DNA of 64,000 nucleotides, taken from assembly GCA_035711805.1 (NCBI GenBank), contig DASTBV010000065.1:1-64000 (forward strand), written 5' to 3'. Source of the DNA: Gp6-AA40 sp035711805. Lineage in GTDB: Bacteria; Acidobacteriota; Vicinamibacteria; Vicinamibacterales; UBA2999. This document shows, one piece after another, positions 21,130 to 30,573 of this stretch (positions are counted from its first letter, which is position 1; each line of letters begins with the position of its first letter). The position numbers and the translations under genes were made by a program. Below the pieces are notes generated by a model. It ran no database searches and had not been told where the DNA came from. It was given only the letters and a program-made list of their open reading frames with translations.

Positions 21130-22112
21130 GACGACCTGTAATGGGTGCCCGCGGCATCGAGGTCCGCGCGGATGGCGCGGGCCAGCGGCGCCGGGGACAC
21201 GACGCGGGCGAACGGTCCCCAGCTCAGGATCCAGCTGCGCAGCGCCCAGTCATGGCACACGTTCATGGTCAGGCGCATCCGCCCGTCGCCGTTCTCGCGC
21301 ACATCCTGCGATGGATGCCATACCCGCGCGCGGACATAAGGCGCCACGTCAGCTGCGAACTCAATTTCTACGCGCTCCGGCGGCCCGGTGTTTACCCCGA
21401 GCGAATTGGCAAAGACGTCGTCTCCGATGTCCTGCCTGGGGGTGAACGTCTGCTTTTCCAGCGTCACGGAGGTGATGCGGTCGATGGCAAAGGTGCGGAC
21501 AGACTTGTACTCCGGAACGTAGGCGAGGAGATACATTCCGCCCTGGGCGAAAGCCAGGCGATACGGATGGATCGTATATTCCTTGACGCGCTTGCTGGAC
21601 ACCGAGTGATAGGTCATCGTCGTCACCCGGAAATGCAGAGTCGCCTCGAGCAGGCGGGCGACGATATCGGGGGAGGTGGCCGCGCCGCGGGCCCCTGGCC
21701 CGGGTTTGGCGGCCAGCACCGACGGCAGGCGGTCGAGGAACTGGCGCATGCGCGGCGAGAGCATTTTCTCCAGCCGGGCGAACGCGTTGGTGAGGTCGCG
21801 CTGGAACGGCGAGCCGGCGACGGCTTCGAGAAGGTTGCGGCTCAGATAGAGCGCGCAGAGCTCCGGCAGCGTGAAGCCGGACTCGAGCCCGTGCAGCGCC
21901 TGGCCGTCGATGCGCCAGTGCACGCGCCCCTCCTCGTCTCGTTCATCGTAGAGCGCGAATCCCGCTTCCTGCAGCGCGGCGAGATCGCGGCGGATGGTGC
22001 GCGTCGTGACGTCGAGCTCCGACGCGAGGCCGTCGATCGTGGCGCCATGACGCGATGACTCCAGCGCGTGCAGGAGACGCCACTGGCGGATGACTTCCTG
22101 GTTACGCGGCAC
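21126..22112 (-). CDS. WYL-domain transcriptional regulator
   Basis: 328 aa. N-terminal DeoR-type winged helix (RQWRLLHALESSRHGATIDG, then LDVTTRTIRRDLAALQEAGF). A middle and C-terminal WYL domain has MTYHSVSSKRVKEYTIHPYR, MYLLAYVPEYKSVRTFAIDR and a WCX-type end. WYL proteins sense nucleic-acid or nucleotide ligands and control DNA-damage or defence genes in other bacteria. Its target here is unknown; no defence genes adjoin it. Confidence 0.88.
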
Positions 22113-22123
22113 GCTGCCTGATC

Positions 22124-22510
22124 TTACTCGCCCTCTTTGAAACGCCGGATCTCGCGACGCCGCCGGCGATCCGGCGTTCCCGCCGCGGCCGCCGCTGCGC
22201 GGTAGGCGCGTTCCTGGCGGCGCATCTCGACTTCTTCGGGAGACGGCTTCGGCGTGACGTCGTCGTACAGCGCACGCGCTTCAGTCTTCTTGACGTGCTC
22301 CTCGAGGATGATCCGGACGATCACATCCTGGAAGCGGCCGGCGCCCCGGCTGATGCGAACGCGATCGCCTTCACGAACAAGCCTGTTTGGTTTGGCGTGA
22401 TTGCCGTTGACGTCGACCTTGCCGCCCTCGCAGGCCCGCTTCGCCTCCGAACGTGTCTTGAACAGGCACGCGACATCGAGCCAGATGTCGAGGCGGATGC
22501 TGTCGCTCAC
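22124..22510 (-). CDS. S4-domain RNA-binding protein (Hsp15-like)
   Basis: 128 aa. The S4 fold covers residues 5-60: RLDIWLDVACLFKTRSEAKR, CEGGKVDVNG, NRLVREGDRVRISRG. A basic Arg-rich tail follows. Hsp15-type proteins bind stalled 50S-peptidyl-tRNA. The gene sits 7 bp after the prolyl-isomerase gene and 11 bp before the WYL gene, so it is probably in one operon. Confidence 0.85.
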   Translation of the reverse strand: MSDSIRLDIWLDVACLFKTRSEAKRACEGGKVDVNGNHAKPNRLVREGDRVRISRGAGRFQDVIVRIILEEHVKKTEARALYDDVTPKPSPEEVEMRRQERAYRAAAAAAGTPDRRRRREIRRFKEGE

Positions 22511-22517
22511 GGCGCGG

Positions 22518-23540
22518 TCAGACGAGAATTTCGACCTTGCTCTTCGCGCGCAGCGCCTTCACGAAGGATTCGGTTTCGCTTTCGCGGTTCTGGTGTTTCA
22601 GGTACTCGTCGAGGCGCGGGCGCACTTCTTCCAGCGGGACGGTACGCCCGGGCTGCTTCTCGGCGACGCGGATGATGTGGTAGCCGAACTGCGTTTCGAC
22701 CAGGTCGCTGGTTGCGCCGGGCTTCAGGCTGAAGGCGACGTCGTTGAACGGCCCGACCATCTGGCCCTGCGCGAAGAAACCGAGATCGCCGCCGTTGACC
22801 GCGCTGCCCGGATCCTGCGAGTGCTGGCGCGCCAGCGCCGCGAAGTCCTTGCCCGCTTTGAGGTCCTTGAGGATCTGTCCGGCCTTCGTCTTTGCCTGTG
22901 CCTTCGCCGCCGCGTCGGCGTTTTCGGCCGCAATCAGGATGTGGCTCGCGCGGACGCGTTCCGGCTCCGTGAACCTGTCGGGATTGTTCTTGTAGAAGTC
23001 TTCGGCCTGGCCTGGCTTCAGCGCCACGCGCTGCGATATTTCGGCCTCGATCAGCCGCGCGATCGAAAGGTCCCGCCGCGCATCGGCCTTGATCTGCTCG
23101 AGCGTCATCTTGCGATCGATGAGCGTCTGCATGAACAGATCTTCCGACGGGAACTGCTTCTTGACCTCGGCGATGCGCGCGTCGACATCCGCGTCGGCGA
23201 CGACCACCTTGCGCGCCTTGGCTTCCTGGAGCAGAAGCTTGTAGCCCACGAGCTGATCGAGCACCCCGCGGTAGATGCGGTCGCGTTGATCGGCGGGGAT
23301 CGGCCTGCCGGCCTGGCCTTCGAGGTTGCGCACGTAGTCCTCGAACTCCTTGCGCGTCACGGCTTCGCCGTTGACCTTGGCGAGCACGTCGGGGAGCGTT
23401 TCGGGGAGCGCCTTGACCGGCTCGGCCGCCGCTCCGGTCTGAGCGCCCGCAGCCGGTTCCGCGGTTCCGGCGGGAGTGGCAGCGTCCTTCTTGCAGCCGG
23501 CGACGACGAGGATCAGGATGAATGGGATTGCTCGGAACAC
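22518..23540 (-). CDS. SurA/PpiC-type peptidyl-prolyl isomerase, lipoprotein
   Basis: 340 aa. Lipobox L-V-V-A-G-C at residue 16, then an Ala/Pro linker, a SurA-like N-terminal helical region, and a parvulin domain (RASHILIAA, FAALARQHSQDPGSAVNGGD, FGYHIIRVAEK). It likely acts as a periplasmic chaperone or isomerase for outer-membrane proteins, tethered to a membrane. It is the first gene of the minus-strand operon that ends with UPF0182. Confidence 0.88.
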   Translation of the reverse strand: MFRAIPFILILVVAGCKKDAATPAGTAEPAAGAQTGAAAEPVKALPETLPDVLAKVNGEAVTRKEFEDYVRNLEGQAGRPIPADQRDRIYRGVLDQLVGYKLLLQEAKARKVVVADADVDARIAEVKKQFPSEDLFMQTLIDRKMTLEQIKADARRDLSIARLIEAEISQRVALKPGQAEDFYKNNPDRFTEPERVRASHILIAAENADAAAKAQAKTKAGQILKDLKAGKDFAALARQHSQDPGSAVNGGDLGFFAQGQMVGPFNDVAFSLKPGATSDLVETQFGYHIIRVAEKQPGRTVPLEEVRPRLDEYLKHQNRESETESFVKALRAKSKVEILV

Positions 23541-23694
23541 TTGGATACTCCTGCGAAAGTGCTGCTCGCTCGGGCGCTTTCCGCGCCGGGCCCGCCACGA
23601 GTGAGCGAGCGTCCGCTGAGATAACGGCCCTTCGACTCGGCCCGAAGGGCCTCGCTCAGGGCACTCGCCTCGCTCGCCACGCTCGCGAGTCGAG

Positions 23695-23770
23695 TGGTGG
23701 CCAGGGCCGGAATCGAACCAGCGACACCCGCATTTTCAGTGCGGTGCTCTACCAACTGAGCTACCTGGCC
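23695..23770 (-). tRNA. tRNA-Phe (anticodon GAA), CCA encoded
   Basis: Cloverleaf read on the minus strand: acceptor GGCCAGG / CCTGGCC, D-arm AGCTCAGTTGGTAGAGC, anticodon stem CGCA / TGCG with loop CTGAAAA (GAA), T-arm with GGTTCGATTCC, discriminator A, and a genomic CCA. Length is 76 nt including CCA. It is followed by low-complexity CTCGCTC-type palindromes up to the isomerase gene. Confidence 0.95.
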
Positions 23771-24021
23771 CCGGTCAACTGTAAAAGGAGGCCGAAGAGA
23801 CGTTCGAGTATATCAAAGGGGTTTTGGAGCGTCTTTGGGGACGGCCGGGCACCAAAGTGACGGGATCCTTACACTGGCCGACCGCCTGGCAAGCGGCCCG
23901 ACCGTGTAGTGATTTCAGCCCGGCCGTTTTGAAACCTACCTCAACCGTATAGTTCGAGTTTCATTTTTCGAAGGAATTTGCCTTCTCAGCAATTGGCGTC
24001 GGCCTTGCCTCTTCCGCAGGT

Positions 24022-24213
24022 ATGGCGAACCTCTACCTCGTCAAGACGAACCGTTCGAAGCAGGACACACCGCGGCGAGGCCGGGGTTCCGCAGTTTCCA
24101 CCGAACGCCGTTACCGCTACCCGTCTGAAGAGATCTGGCAGGTTTCGGACGACCGGTGGCAGATCGCGGAAGCCCGCCACCTGCCACAGGAAGGCCCAAG
24201 TCGTAAGGCCTAA
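24022..24213 (+). CDS. Small basic hypothetical protein
   Basis: 63 aa, starting MANLYLVKTNRSKQDTPRRG with EEIWQVSDDRWQIAEARHL later; GC-rich third positions. No family is recognised. The last codons and stop come from the heptamer array H4. There is no strong ribosome binding site. The rest of the 23771-24247 gap holds nothing I can identify, and a short ORF on the opposite strand is equally unproven. Confidence 0.33.
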   Translation: MANLYLVKTNRSKQDTPRRGRGSAVSTERRYRYPSEEIWQVSDDRWQIAEARHLPQEGPSRKA

Positions 24214-24243
24214 GGCCCAAGAAGGCCCAAGAAGGCCTAAGGG
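24191..24243. repeat. 7-bp-period array H4 (AAGGCCT / AAGGCCC)
   Basis: AAGGCCC, AAG-TCGT, AAGGCCT, AAGGCCC, then AAG-AAGGCCC twice and AAGGCCT: heptamers with a 10-nt variant spacing. It ends next to the recA stop codon (24248) and supplies the stop of the small ORF at 24022. Confidence 0.65.
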
Positions 24244-24247
24244 GTCC

Positions 24248-25282
<1,035 letters not shown>

Positions 25283-25649
25283 GCAGGCTCCTTTGGGTCC
25301 GCCTAGCGCCCTGTATCCGATTGGGGCGCTCCGGCGGACAGGCTGTGATGAATGGATTGTGAAGTGTGGTGGTGACAGAGGAGGTCACAGCCGGGGTAGA
25401 TCCTAGGGTCGTGCCGCGCGAAAGTCAAGCGCAAATATGTGAAGTCGAGGCGCTTTCAGCTTAATTGGGTCAATGACTTAGCGTGACACATGACTTTCGC
25501 CCCAGAGGCCTTACGATCGCACTTTCTGCGCCGTCGCGGAAGCGCTCGAACAGCAATTTGTGCGCGCTCCCTGCGACGGTGATCACGCTGCGACAGGTGG
25601 AGAATTACGACAGCGCGCCTGTGGTGATGCGGAAGAAGAAGCGGTGAGG

Positions 25650-25916
25650 CTAACGGCGCTTTCGTCGTCGGCGCTCTGGCCTGTCGTCGGATCTGTCTGG
25701 GGGTACGACGTGAACGCCACCATCGAGCCGATCCATGTCGGTCTCGTCGTCCCTGCTCTCGGTGCGGTCCGTGGACCGGACTTCGACGGCTGCGCAGAGC
25801 GCCACCAATTGCGCGCCGAGGAATGCATCCACGTCGTAGACGTGACCGTTGAGGAACTGGCTCAGGGCATGGCTCTCAATGACGCCGGTGAGAGCCTTCA
25901 CGATTCGGATACGCAA
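25650..25916 (-). CDS. Small conserved-looking hypothetical protein
   Basis: 88 aa, starting at TTG: RIRIVKALTGVIESHALSQF, then NGHVYDVDAFLGAQLVALCA, ending in a basic RPERRRRKRR tail. The pattern (short beta strand pair, conserved Y/F-x-V-D, basic tail) resembles small proteins that I have seen annotated as hypothetical in Acidobacteriota. It is preferred over the 120-aa ORF on the plus strand because of this protein-like sequence. The 367 bp between it and recA contain nothing identifiable. Confidence 0.5.
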   Translation of the reverse strand: MRIRIVKALTGVIESHALSQFLNGHVYDVDAFLGAQLVALCAAVEVRSTDRTESRDDETDMDRLDGGVHVVPPDRSDDRPERRRRKRR

Positions 25917-26053
25917 CGGTGACGCCCATGATACGGGAATTAATTACGGCGTAAAGCTCTGCAATGAACGCACTTCAGTGCCAGAAGCACAGTCACGGGT
26001 TGGCTTTGTCGAGCGCCTGTTCAGCCGCGGAAGAATGAAGGCAGGAAGAAGCG

Positions 26054-26155
26054 ATGATCGGACATCTTGGTCTTGACCGCCCCGAGTTGATGATGCTCGT
26101 CATTATGGCGACGGTCGTGGGTTACCTCGGTCTGCGGAAGAGGAAGAAGAAGTGA
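26054..26155 (+). CDS. Tiny single-pass membrane protein (33 aa)
   Basis: One hydrophobic segment (ELMMLVIMATVVGYLGL) followed by the basic tail RKRKKK, preceded by a short hydrophilic N-terminus. AGGAAGAAG lies just before ATG. It is the first of several similar micro-ORFs in 26.05-27.06 kb. Function is unknown; the layout also resembles a membrane-sorting tail or a small type-I-toxin-like peptide. Confidence 0.45.
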   Translation: MIGHLGLDRPELMMLVIMATVVGYLGLRKRKKK

Positions 26156-26194
26156 GCGTCACTGCGGGCGCTATATGGCTTGTCCTAATGGTGA

Positions 26195-26377
26195 GTGGTC
26201 CGTGACGCAAATGCGCAACGACAACTACGTGATTACGGCCACGACTACGAAGAAGCGGTGACTCCACAGGGTTTCGTGGGCGCCTTCCGAGTTCTGCTGA
26301 CGATCCTGCGGGCCGCCTTGGGAATGCCTTGGTGGGGAGCGCTGCCGATCATGCTCTTCTACGAATCGACCTTGTGA
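26195..26377 (+). CDS. Small membrane-associated hypothetical protein
   Basis: 60 aa if GTG 26195 is used, or 39 aa from GTG 26258, which overlaps the stop of a 16-codon ORF. The C-terminal half is hydrophobic (FRVLLTILRAALGMPWWGAL, then PIMLF). No family is recognised. It is part of the micro-ORF cluster after recA. Confidence 0.3.
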   Translation: MVRDANAQRQLRDYGHDYEEAVTPQGFVGAFRVLLTILRAALGMPWWGALPIMLFYESTL

Positions 26378-26431
26378 TCACGTTTCAGGGAAGGCTGAAT
26401 GGGCAGGCGCGGAAACGGAGGGAAGCGTTAA

Positions 26432-26617
26432 GTGGATTCGATGCGCTCAGGTCTGCAATCTCAGGTGCCTCCCGATTTCTCCGTAGGGTATGGCACTGAG
26501 ATCGAAGAAGAGGTCTTCGACCTCAACGGCCTTCTGCTGGCGCTGTTGCTGGCTGTCGTTGCGTTGATGATGGCCTACGTGGTCCGACGTCGGCGGAAGG
26601 CACGGAACACGCCGTGA
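26432..26617 (+). CDS. Small single-pass membrane protein (61 aa)
   Basis: An acidic N-terminal 30 residues, then a strong membrane segment LNGLLLALLLAVVALMMAYV, and a basic tail VRRRRKA. The topology is the same as in the 33-aa protein at 26054. Its stop overlaps the GTG of the next ORF (GTGA), implying translational coupling. Confidence 0.5.
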   Translation: MDSMRSGLQSQVPPDFSVGYGTEIEEEVFDLNGLLLALLLAVVALMMAYVVRRRRKARNTP

Positions 26618-26778
26618 CTCCGTGGCTGTTCCGAAGGGTCGGGGTCGATCTCCACGTTCGCGACCGCTATTTCATCGTCGGCCGCGCCCCCCTGATCCTG
26701 CTGTGCCTATTAGCGCTGAGCATCATGGTGAGCGCCATTTGGCTGGGTGTGTTTCTTCTTAGAACGATTCCGAGCTAA
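26614..26778 (+). CDS. Small single-pass membrane protein (54 aa)
   Basis: Starts at GTG overlapping the previous stop. A basic/hydrophobic N-terminus (TPWLFRRVGVDLHVRDRYFI) precedes a membrane segment LILLCLLALSIMVSAIWLGV and FLLRTIPS. The coupling to 26432-26617 and the clean hydrophobic pattern support coding. Confidence 0.45.
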   Translation: MTPWLFRRVGVDLHVRDRYFIVGRAPLILLCLLALSIMVSAIWLGVFLLRTIPS

Positions 26779-26791
26779 CGATAGCGTGGTT

Positions 26792-26875
26792 ATGTGGTTC
26801 GAACTCTACGCTACTGACCTCATCGGGTTCGGCTCGTTCGCCGTCGCCTGCGCTGCGTTGCGTATCTGGCGCTGA
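26792..26875 (+). CDS. Micro-ORF, 27 aa, membrane-like
   Basis: Starts MWFELYATDLIGFGSF and ends in a short hydrophobic stretch with R-I-W-R. It lies 13 bp after the previous small ORF and has a similar hydrophobic-then-basic layout. Too short to be certain. Confidence 0.25.
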   Translation: MWFELYATDLIGFGSFAVACAALRIWR

Positions 26876-26962
26876 GGAAAAGACCGTAAAACCCTGATGA
26901 ATCGACTGACAAGAATTGCACCGCTGCGATCCCGCTATGGCGTGGCCAGAGGCGAAGGAGCG

Positions 26963-27064
26963 CTAGTTCGTCGGCTTGCTGAGTGCTCGGAAAGCCACAT
27001 AGCCCAGCGCACCGAGGACGACGATGATCAGGATTTCGGGGAGTCCGACAGGGAAGCTGTTCAT
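26963..27064 (-). CDS. Tiny single-pass membrane protein on the opposite strand (33 aa)
   Basis: Starts MNSFPVGLPEILIIVVLGAL, then GYVAFRALSKPTN. One membrane segment and a short basic tail; same size and topology as the plus-strand ORF at 26054. It is convergent with the cluster and upstream of the thiolase end. Confidence 0.45.
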   Translation of the reverse strand: MNSFPVGLPEILIIVVLGALGYVAFRALSKPTN

Positions 27065-27121
27065 CTTGCGGATTGAGACGATGCGGCGAGCCTAGGCGTT
27101 CCAGACGCACGCGGATAGCGA

Positions 27122-28303
27122 TTAACCGCGCTCAACGGCTAACGCCACTCCATTGCCACCGCCGAGGCAAAGACTCGCGATTCCGCGCTTCAACCCTCGC
27201 TGCTCGAGCGCGTACAGCAGCGTTGTCAGGATACGCGCCCCGCTGGCGCCGATCGGATGGCCAAGTGCCACCGCTCCTCCGTTGACGTTCACCTTGTTCG
27301 GATCGATTCCCAGCTGCCCGAGGACCGCCAGCAGCTGCACCGAAAACGCCTCGTTGATCTCGAACAGGTCAACATCCTCCAGCGTCCAGCCAACCTTCTG
27401 CGACAGCTTCCGAATGGCCTCGACGGGGGTCATCAGCAGATACTTCGGCGCCAATCCGCTTGTCGCCTGACCGACGATGCGCGCCATTGGTTTCAGACCG
27501 AGCTGCGCCGCCCGCGCGGACGACATCACGACGAGCGCCGCGGCGCCATCGTTGACCGGCGGCGCGTTGCCCGCCGTAACGGTCCCATCCTTCCTGAACG
27601 CTGGCTTCAACGCCCCGAGCGCCGAGACCGATGTGTCCGCGCGCACGGACTCGTCGCGTGTGACAACGATCGAATCGCCCTTCTTTTGCGGAATGGTGAC
27701 CGGCAGGATCTCGCCCTTGAAGCGTCCCTCCGCTTCTGCGGCGGCCGCCTTACGATGGCTGTTGAAGGCGAAGTCGTCCTGCGCGGTCCGGCCGATGTTG
27801 TATTCAGAGGCGATCAGCTCGCCGGCGTTTCCCATGTGGCACTGCTCGAACGAGCACCACAGGCCATCGTGCACCATCGAGTCGACGAGCTGCGCGTTGC
27901 CCATTCGCAACCCGTCGCGCGCGCCTGGCAGCAGGTACGGGGCATTGCTCATCGACTCCATGCCGCCAGCCACGGCGATCTCGATATCGCCTGTGGCGAT
28001 CGCCTGCTGCGCGAGCATCACCGCCTTGAGTCCGGAGCCGCAGACCTTGTTGATCGTCAGGGCCGCCACGTGATCGGCGAGGCCTCCCCGCAGCGCCGCC
28101 TGACGCGCAGGCGCCTGGCCGACCCCTGCGGAAACCACATTGCCCATGATGCATTCCTCGACGCTGGCGGGGTCGATTCCGGCCCGGCGGACGGCCTCGC
28201 GCACGACCAGCGCTCCAAGATCCGGCGCTTTCAGATCCTTGAGTGACCCGAGGAACCTGCCAGTCGGCGTGCGAACGGCTGAAGCAATGACGGCGTCCTG
28301 CAT
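27122..28303 (-). CDS. Acetyl-CoA C-acetyltransferase (thiolase)
   Basis: 393 aa. Nucleophile Cys in NKVCGSGLKAV (about residue 90), active-site His in GGAVALGHPIGASGARI (about 350), second Cys in CLGGGNG near the C-terminus, and the usual FEINEAFSVQ. Such enzymes condense two acetyl-CoA or cleave 3-ketoacyl-CoA. It stands alone; the physiological direction cannot be told. Confidence 0.95.
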   Translation of the reverse strand: MQDAVIASAVRTPTGRFLGSLKDLKAPDLGALVVREAVRRAGIDPASVEECIMGNVVSAGVGQAPARQAALRGGLADHVAALTINKVCGSGLKAVMLAQQAIATGDIEIAVAGGMESMSNAPYLLPGARDGLRMGNAQLVDSMVHDGLWCSFEQCHMGNAGELIASEYNIGRTAQDDFAFNSHRKAAAAEAEGRFKGEILPVTIPQKKGDSIVVTRDESVRADTSVSALGALKPAFRKDGTVTAGNAPPVNDGAAALVVMSSARAAQLGLKPMARIVGQATSGLAPKYLLMTPVEAIRKLSQKVGWTLEDVDLFEINEAFSVQLLAVLGQLGIDPNKVNVNGGAVALGHPIGASGARILTTLLYALEQRGLKRGIASLCLGGGNGVALAVERG

Positions 28304-28371
28304 GAAGTCATCGTAACTCCGCCTGTTAACCGTCCGCGTTCGGTCCGCGTTGTTATGGCTAGGAGCGGACG

Positions 28372-29196
28372 ATGAGCAAGCTGCTAGTCATTACGGCAAT
28401 GGCCGTAGCCGTGAGCGCCGCCAGGGCGCAGGAGACGGTCCCATCCTTCGAGGTCGTGTCTGTCAGGATCAACCGCTCGAACGCGGAAGGGCAGAGCATG
28501 CGCCTGCAGCCAGGGGGCCGGGCGGTGGTGACGAACACGCCGCTCCGGCCGCTCATTCTGACCGCTTATGAACTGCTTCCTCAGCAGCTTGCGGGCGGAC
28601 CGGCGTGGATCGATTCAGAGCGCTTCGACATCGTGGCACAGGCGAACCAGAACCTGTTGCCGTCGCTTCCGGGTGGCCCTCCCGGTTCGGCGCAACTGGC
28701 GCTGCAGCGGCTGCTGGCCGACCGCTTCGGCCTGAAGGTTCATACCGAGAAACGTGAGTTCGACATCTACGCGCTGGTGATCGCCCGAGACGACCGCCGC
28801 CTCGGGCCGCGGATGACGCCGGCGAAGGTCGATTGCGCGGCACTGATGGCCGCCTACGGTCGGGGCGAGGGTCCCCTTCCGGCCCGTTCCGAGTGTGGCT
28901 TTTCGGGGGGCCCGGGACGTGTGTCGGCGCGCGGTGCCAGTCTGCAGATGTTTGCGCGCACGATGCTGGCCAATGCGGCCGGCCAGATCGTTGAAGATCG
29001 CACCGGTCTGACCGACTGGTTCGATTTCGATCTCGAGTACGCCGTTGAACCCGGCGCCGCCGCGGAAACCCGGGGGCGGGAGGGAGCGTCGCTCTTTACC
29101 GCGCTCGAAGAGCAGCTCGGGTTGAAGCTGCAACCTGTACGTGGACCGGTCGACGTGCTTGTGATCGACAGCGCGCAGATGCCGACGGAGAACTGA
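28372..29196 (+). CDS. TIGR03435 family protein
   Basis: 274 aa with a signal peptide (to A-R-A-Q). FEVVSVRINRSNAEGQSMRL, LTAYELLPQQLAGGPAWIDS, RFDIVAQAN, LLADRFGLKVHTE, VEDRTGLTDWFDFDLEY, LFTALEEQLGLKLQ, VDVLVIDSAQ. This is the third TIGR03435 domain in the window, shorter than that at 5220 because it lacks the Gly/Pro insert. It leads a cluster with a membrane protein and an ECF sigma factor. Confidence 0.88.
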   Translation: MSKLLVITAMAVAVSAARAQETVPSFEVVSVRINRSNAEGQSMRLQPGGRAVVTNTPLRPLILTAYELLPQQLAGGPAWIDSERFDIVAQANQNLLPSLPGGPPGSAQLALQRLLADRFGLKVHTEKREFDIYALVIARDDRRLGPRMTPAKVDCAALMAAYGRGEGPLPARSECGFSGGPGRVSARGASLQMFARTMLANAAGQIVEDRTGLTDWFDFDLEYAVEPGAAAETRGREGASLFTALEEQLGLKLQPVRGPVDVLVIDSAQMPTEN

Positions 29197-29197
29197 T

Positions 29198-29686
29198 ATG
29201 AATCAGCCGTTTCCGATGGAGTTCCTCCTTATCCCCCTGGTTTTCACCTTCGTGATGCTGCTCATCGTCCTGGCGGCCATCGACCGGTGGCGACGCGAGA
29301 AGCACCGGCTCGAGCTGCAGAAGACCATCCTGGAACGGGTCAGCTCGGTGAAGGACCTCGGCGAGTTCCTGACCACCGAGCAGGGCGAACGATTCCTGGG
29401 CACCCTGGCGGCCCCGCAGTTTCGTCCGCAGCTGCGCACGCTCTCGGCCGTCAGTGCCGGCATCGTGTTTCTGGTCGTCGGCCTCTTTCTGATGTTTGCG
29501 CTTCACCTCAGGTTTTTTGGCGTTCCGTTGAGGACGCAGCCGCCCGCGGCGCTTGTGGGCGTCCTGCTTCTGATTGCGATCGGCATTGGGATGCTGGTGT
29601 CTGCGGCCGTGTCGTTTGTCATCGCGCGCCGACTTGGCCTCGACGGCGGCCGACGCAACGGGTCCCGGAAGGACAACACGGTATAG
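29198..29686 (+). CDS. Membrane protein upstream of an ECF sigma factor
   Basis: 162 aa. The N-terminal membrane segment (FLLIPLVFTFVMLLIVLAAI) is followed by a charged helical region (RREKHRLELQKTILERVSSV, then KDLGEFL) and two further membrane segments. I do not recognise a domain with confidence. It starts 2 bp after the TIGR03435 stop and ends 3 bp before the sigma gene, so it is in the operon. Confidence 0.7.
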   Translation: MNQPFPMEFLLIPLVFTFVMLLIVLAAIDRWRREKHRLELQKTILERVSSVKDLGEFLTTEQGERFLGTLAAPQFRPQLRTLSAVSAGIVFLVVGLFLMFALHLRFFGVPLRTQPPAALVGVLLLIAIGIGMLVSAAVSFVIARRLGLDGGRRNGSRKDNTV

Positions 29687-29689
29687 ACG

Positions 29690-30184
29690 GTGCTCACGGA
29701 ACACGCCTTTGGCGAGTTCTATCAGCGGCATGCGCGCTCCCTCTGGACGTATGTGTATCGGGTCACAACCGATGGTGCCGACGCCGACGATATCGTGCAG
29801 GAAGCCTTCCTGCGCCTGTTCCAGACCGACGTTCCCGCCGACGATGAAACGCTGCGTCGTTACGTGTTTCGCATCGCCGGCAATCTCATCGCGGACAGAT
29901 GGCGCCGGAAAGCGCGCGACGAGCGGCATGCACAGGAAGCGACGGCGGACGGCAGCCAGCCACAGGCGCCTGACATCGACGTCGCGAGGATCTTCTCGGA
30001 GTTGAAGCCGCGCGAGCGCGCGCTGCTGTGGCTGGCCTACGTCGAAGGCGGCACGCACGCCGACATCGCCGAGTCGCTGCGCCTCGCGCGAGGCAGCGTC
30101 AAAGTCCTGTTGTCGCGAGCGCGCGCGCGGCTGCGCGATCTGCTGATGACGCGCGGTATCGAAAGGCTGAAGAATGGCGGATAG
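29690..30184 (+). CDS. ECF-type RNA polymerase sigma factor
   Basis: 164 aa with GTG start. Region 2 is FYQRHARSLWTYVYRVTTDG, then ADDIVQEAFLRLF; region 4 is LWLAYVEGGTHADIAESLRL, then ARGSVKVLLSRARARL. It probably controls its own operon and perhaps other TIGR03435 genes. The next ORF overlaps it by 11 nt. Confidence 0.9.
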   Translation: MLTEHAFGEFYQRHARSLWTYVYRVTTDGADADDIVQEAFLRLFQTDVPADDETLRRYVFRIAGNLIADRWRRKARDERHAQEATADGSQPQAPDIDVARIFSELKPRERALLWLAYVEGGTHADIAESLRLARGSVKVLLSRARARLRDLLMTRGIERLKNGG

Positions 30185-30461
30185 TCGAACGGACCTGACT
30201 GGTGTCGAAGAGCGCGTCGTGGCCGCCTTCATGGATCGGCTGCGCACCGCGCCGCTTTCCGTCTCGCCGCATATACCCAGTGCGGACGTCCTCTGGCTGA
30301 AGTCCAGGCTCATCAGGCAGTGGGAGGCGCAGCGCCAGGTGCGCAGGCCGCTCGACCTCATGGAGCCGCTCGAACTGGCCGCCGGGGTCATGGCCGCCGG
30401 ATTACTCCTCGCCTGGTCCGTTCCCTCGGCATTCGCCTGGATTCCGCGGCTGATCTTCTAG
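30174..30461 (+). CDS. Small membrane protein, possible anti-sigma factor
   Basis: 95 aa: about 60 cytoplasmic residues, then a membrane segment LAAGVMAAGLLLAWSVPSAF near the C-terminus. The overlap with the sigma gene and the topology suggest an anti-sigma role. No zinc anti-sigma motif (HxxxCxxC) is present, so this is inference from context. Confidence 0.55.
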   Translation: MADSRTDLTGVEERVVAAFMDRLRTAPLSVSPHIPSADVLWLKSRLIRQWEAQRQVRRPLDLMEPLELAAGVMAAGLLLAWSVPSAFAWIPRLIF

Positions 30462-30497
30462 CCGGGGCATGAGCCTTGCGTCGGTCATCCTCGGTCG

Positions 30498-30553
30498 GGT
30501 CCGCCTGCCGCCTTCGCGTAGCGGCTCCGGCGGCCAGGGAAGGCGGACACTAC
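30498..30553. repeat. Composite REP-like palindrome, GTAGTGTCC family
   Basis: GGTCCGCCT on the left and AAGGCGGACACTAC on the right. Between them is a second nested palindrome, GCCGCC...GGCGGC, with GCGTAGCGGCT in its loop. It lies between the putative anti-sigma gene and the exported protein at 30574. Confidence 0.65.
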
Positions 30554-30573
30554 GCCAGACAGGAGCGCAGGGT

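Noticed and set aside
22401..23624. 407-aa plus-strand ORF opposite the prolyl isomerase
   Set aside because: The sequence is Leu/Arg/Gly-rich without structure, while the minus strand has a lipobox and a parvulin domain.
25560..25922. 120-aa plus-strand ORF in the recA-thiolase gap
   Set aside because: It is antisense to a more protein-like minus-strand ORF and has no motif or ribosome binding site.
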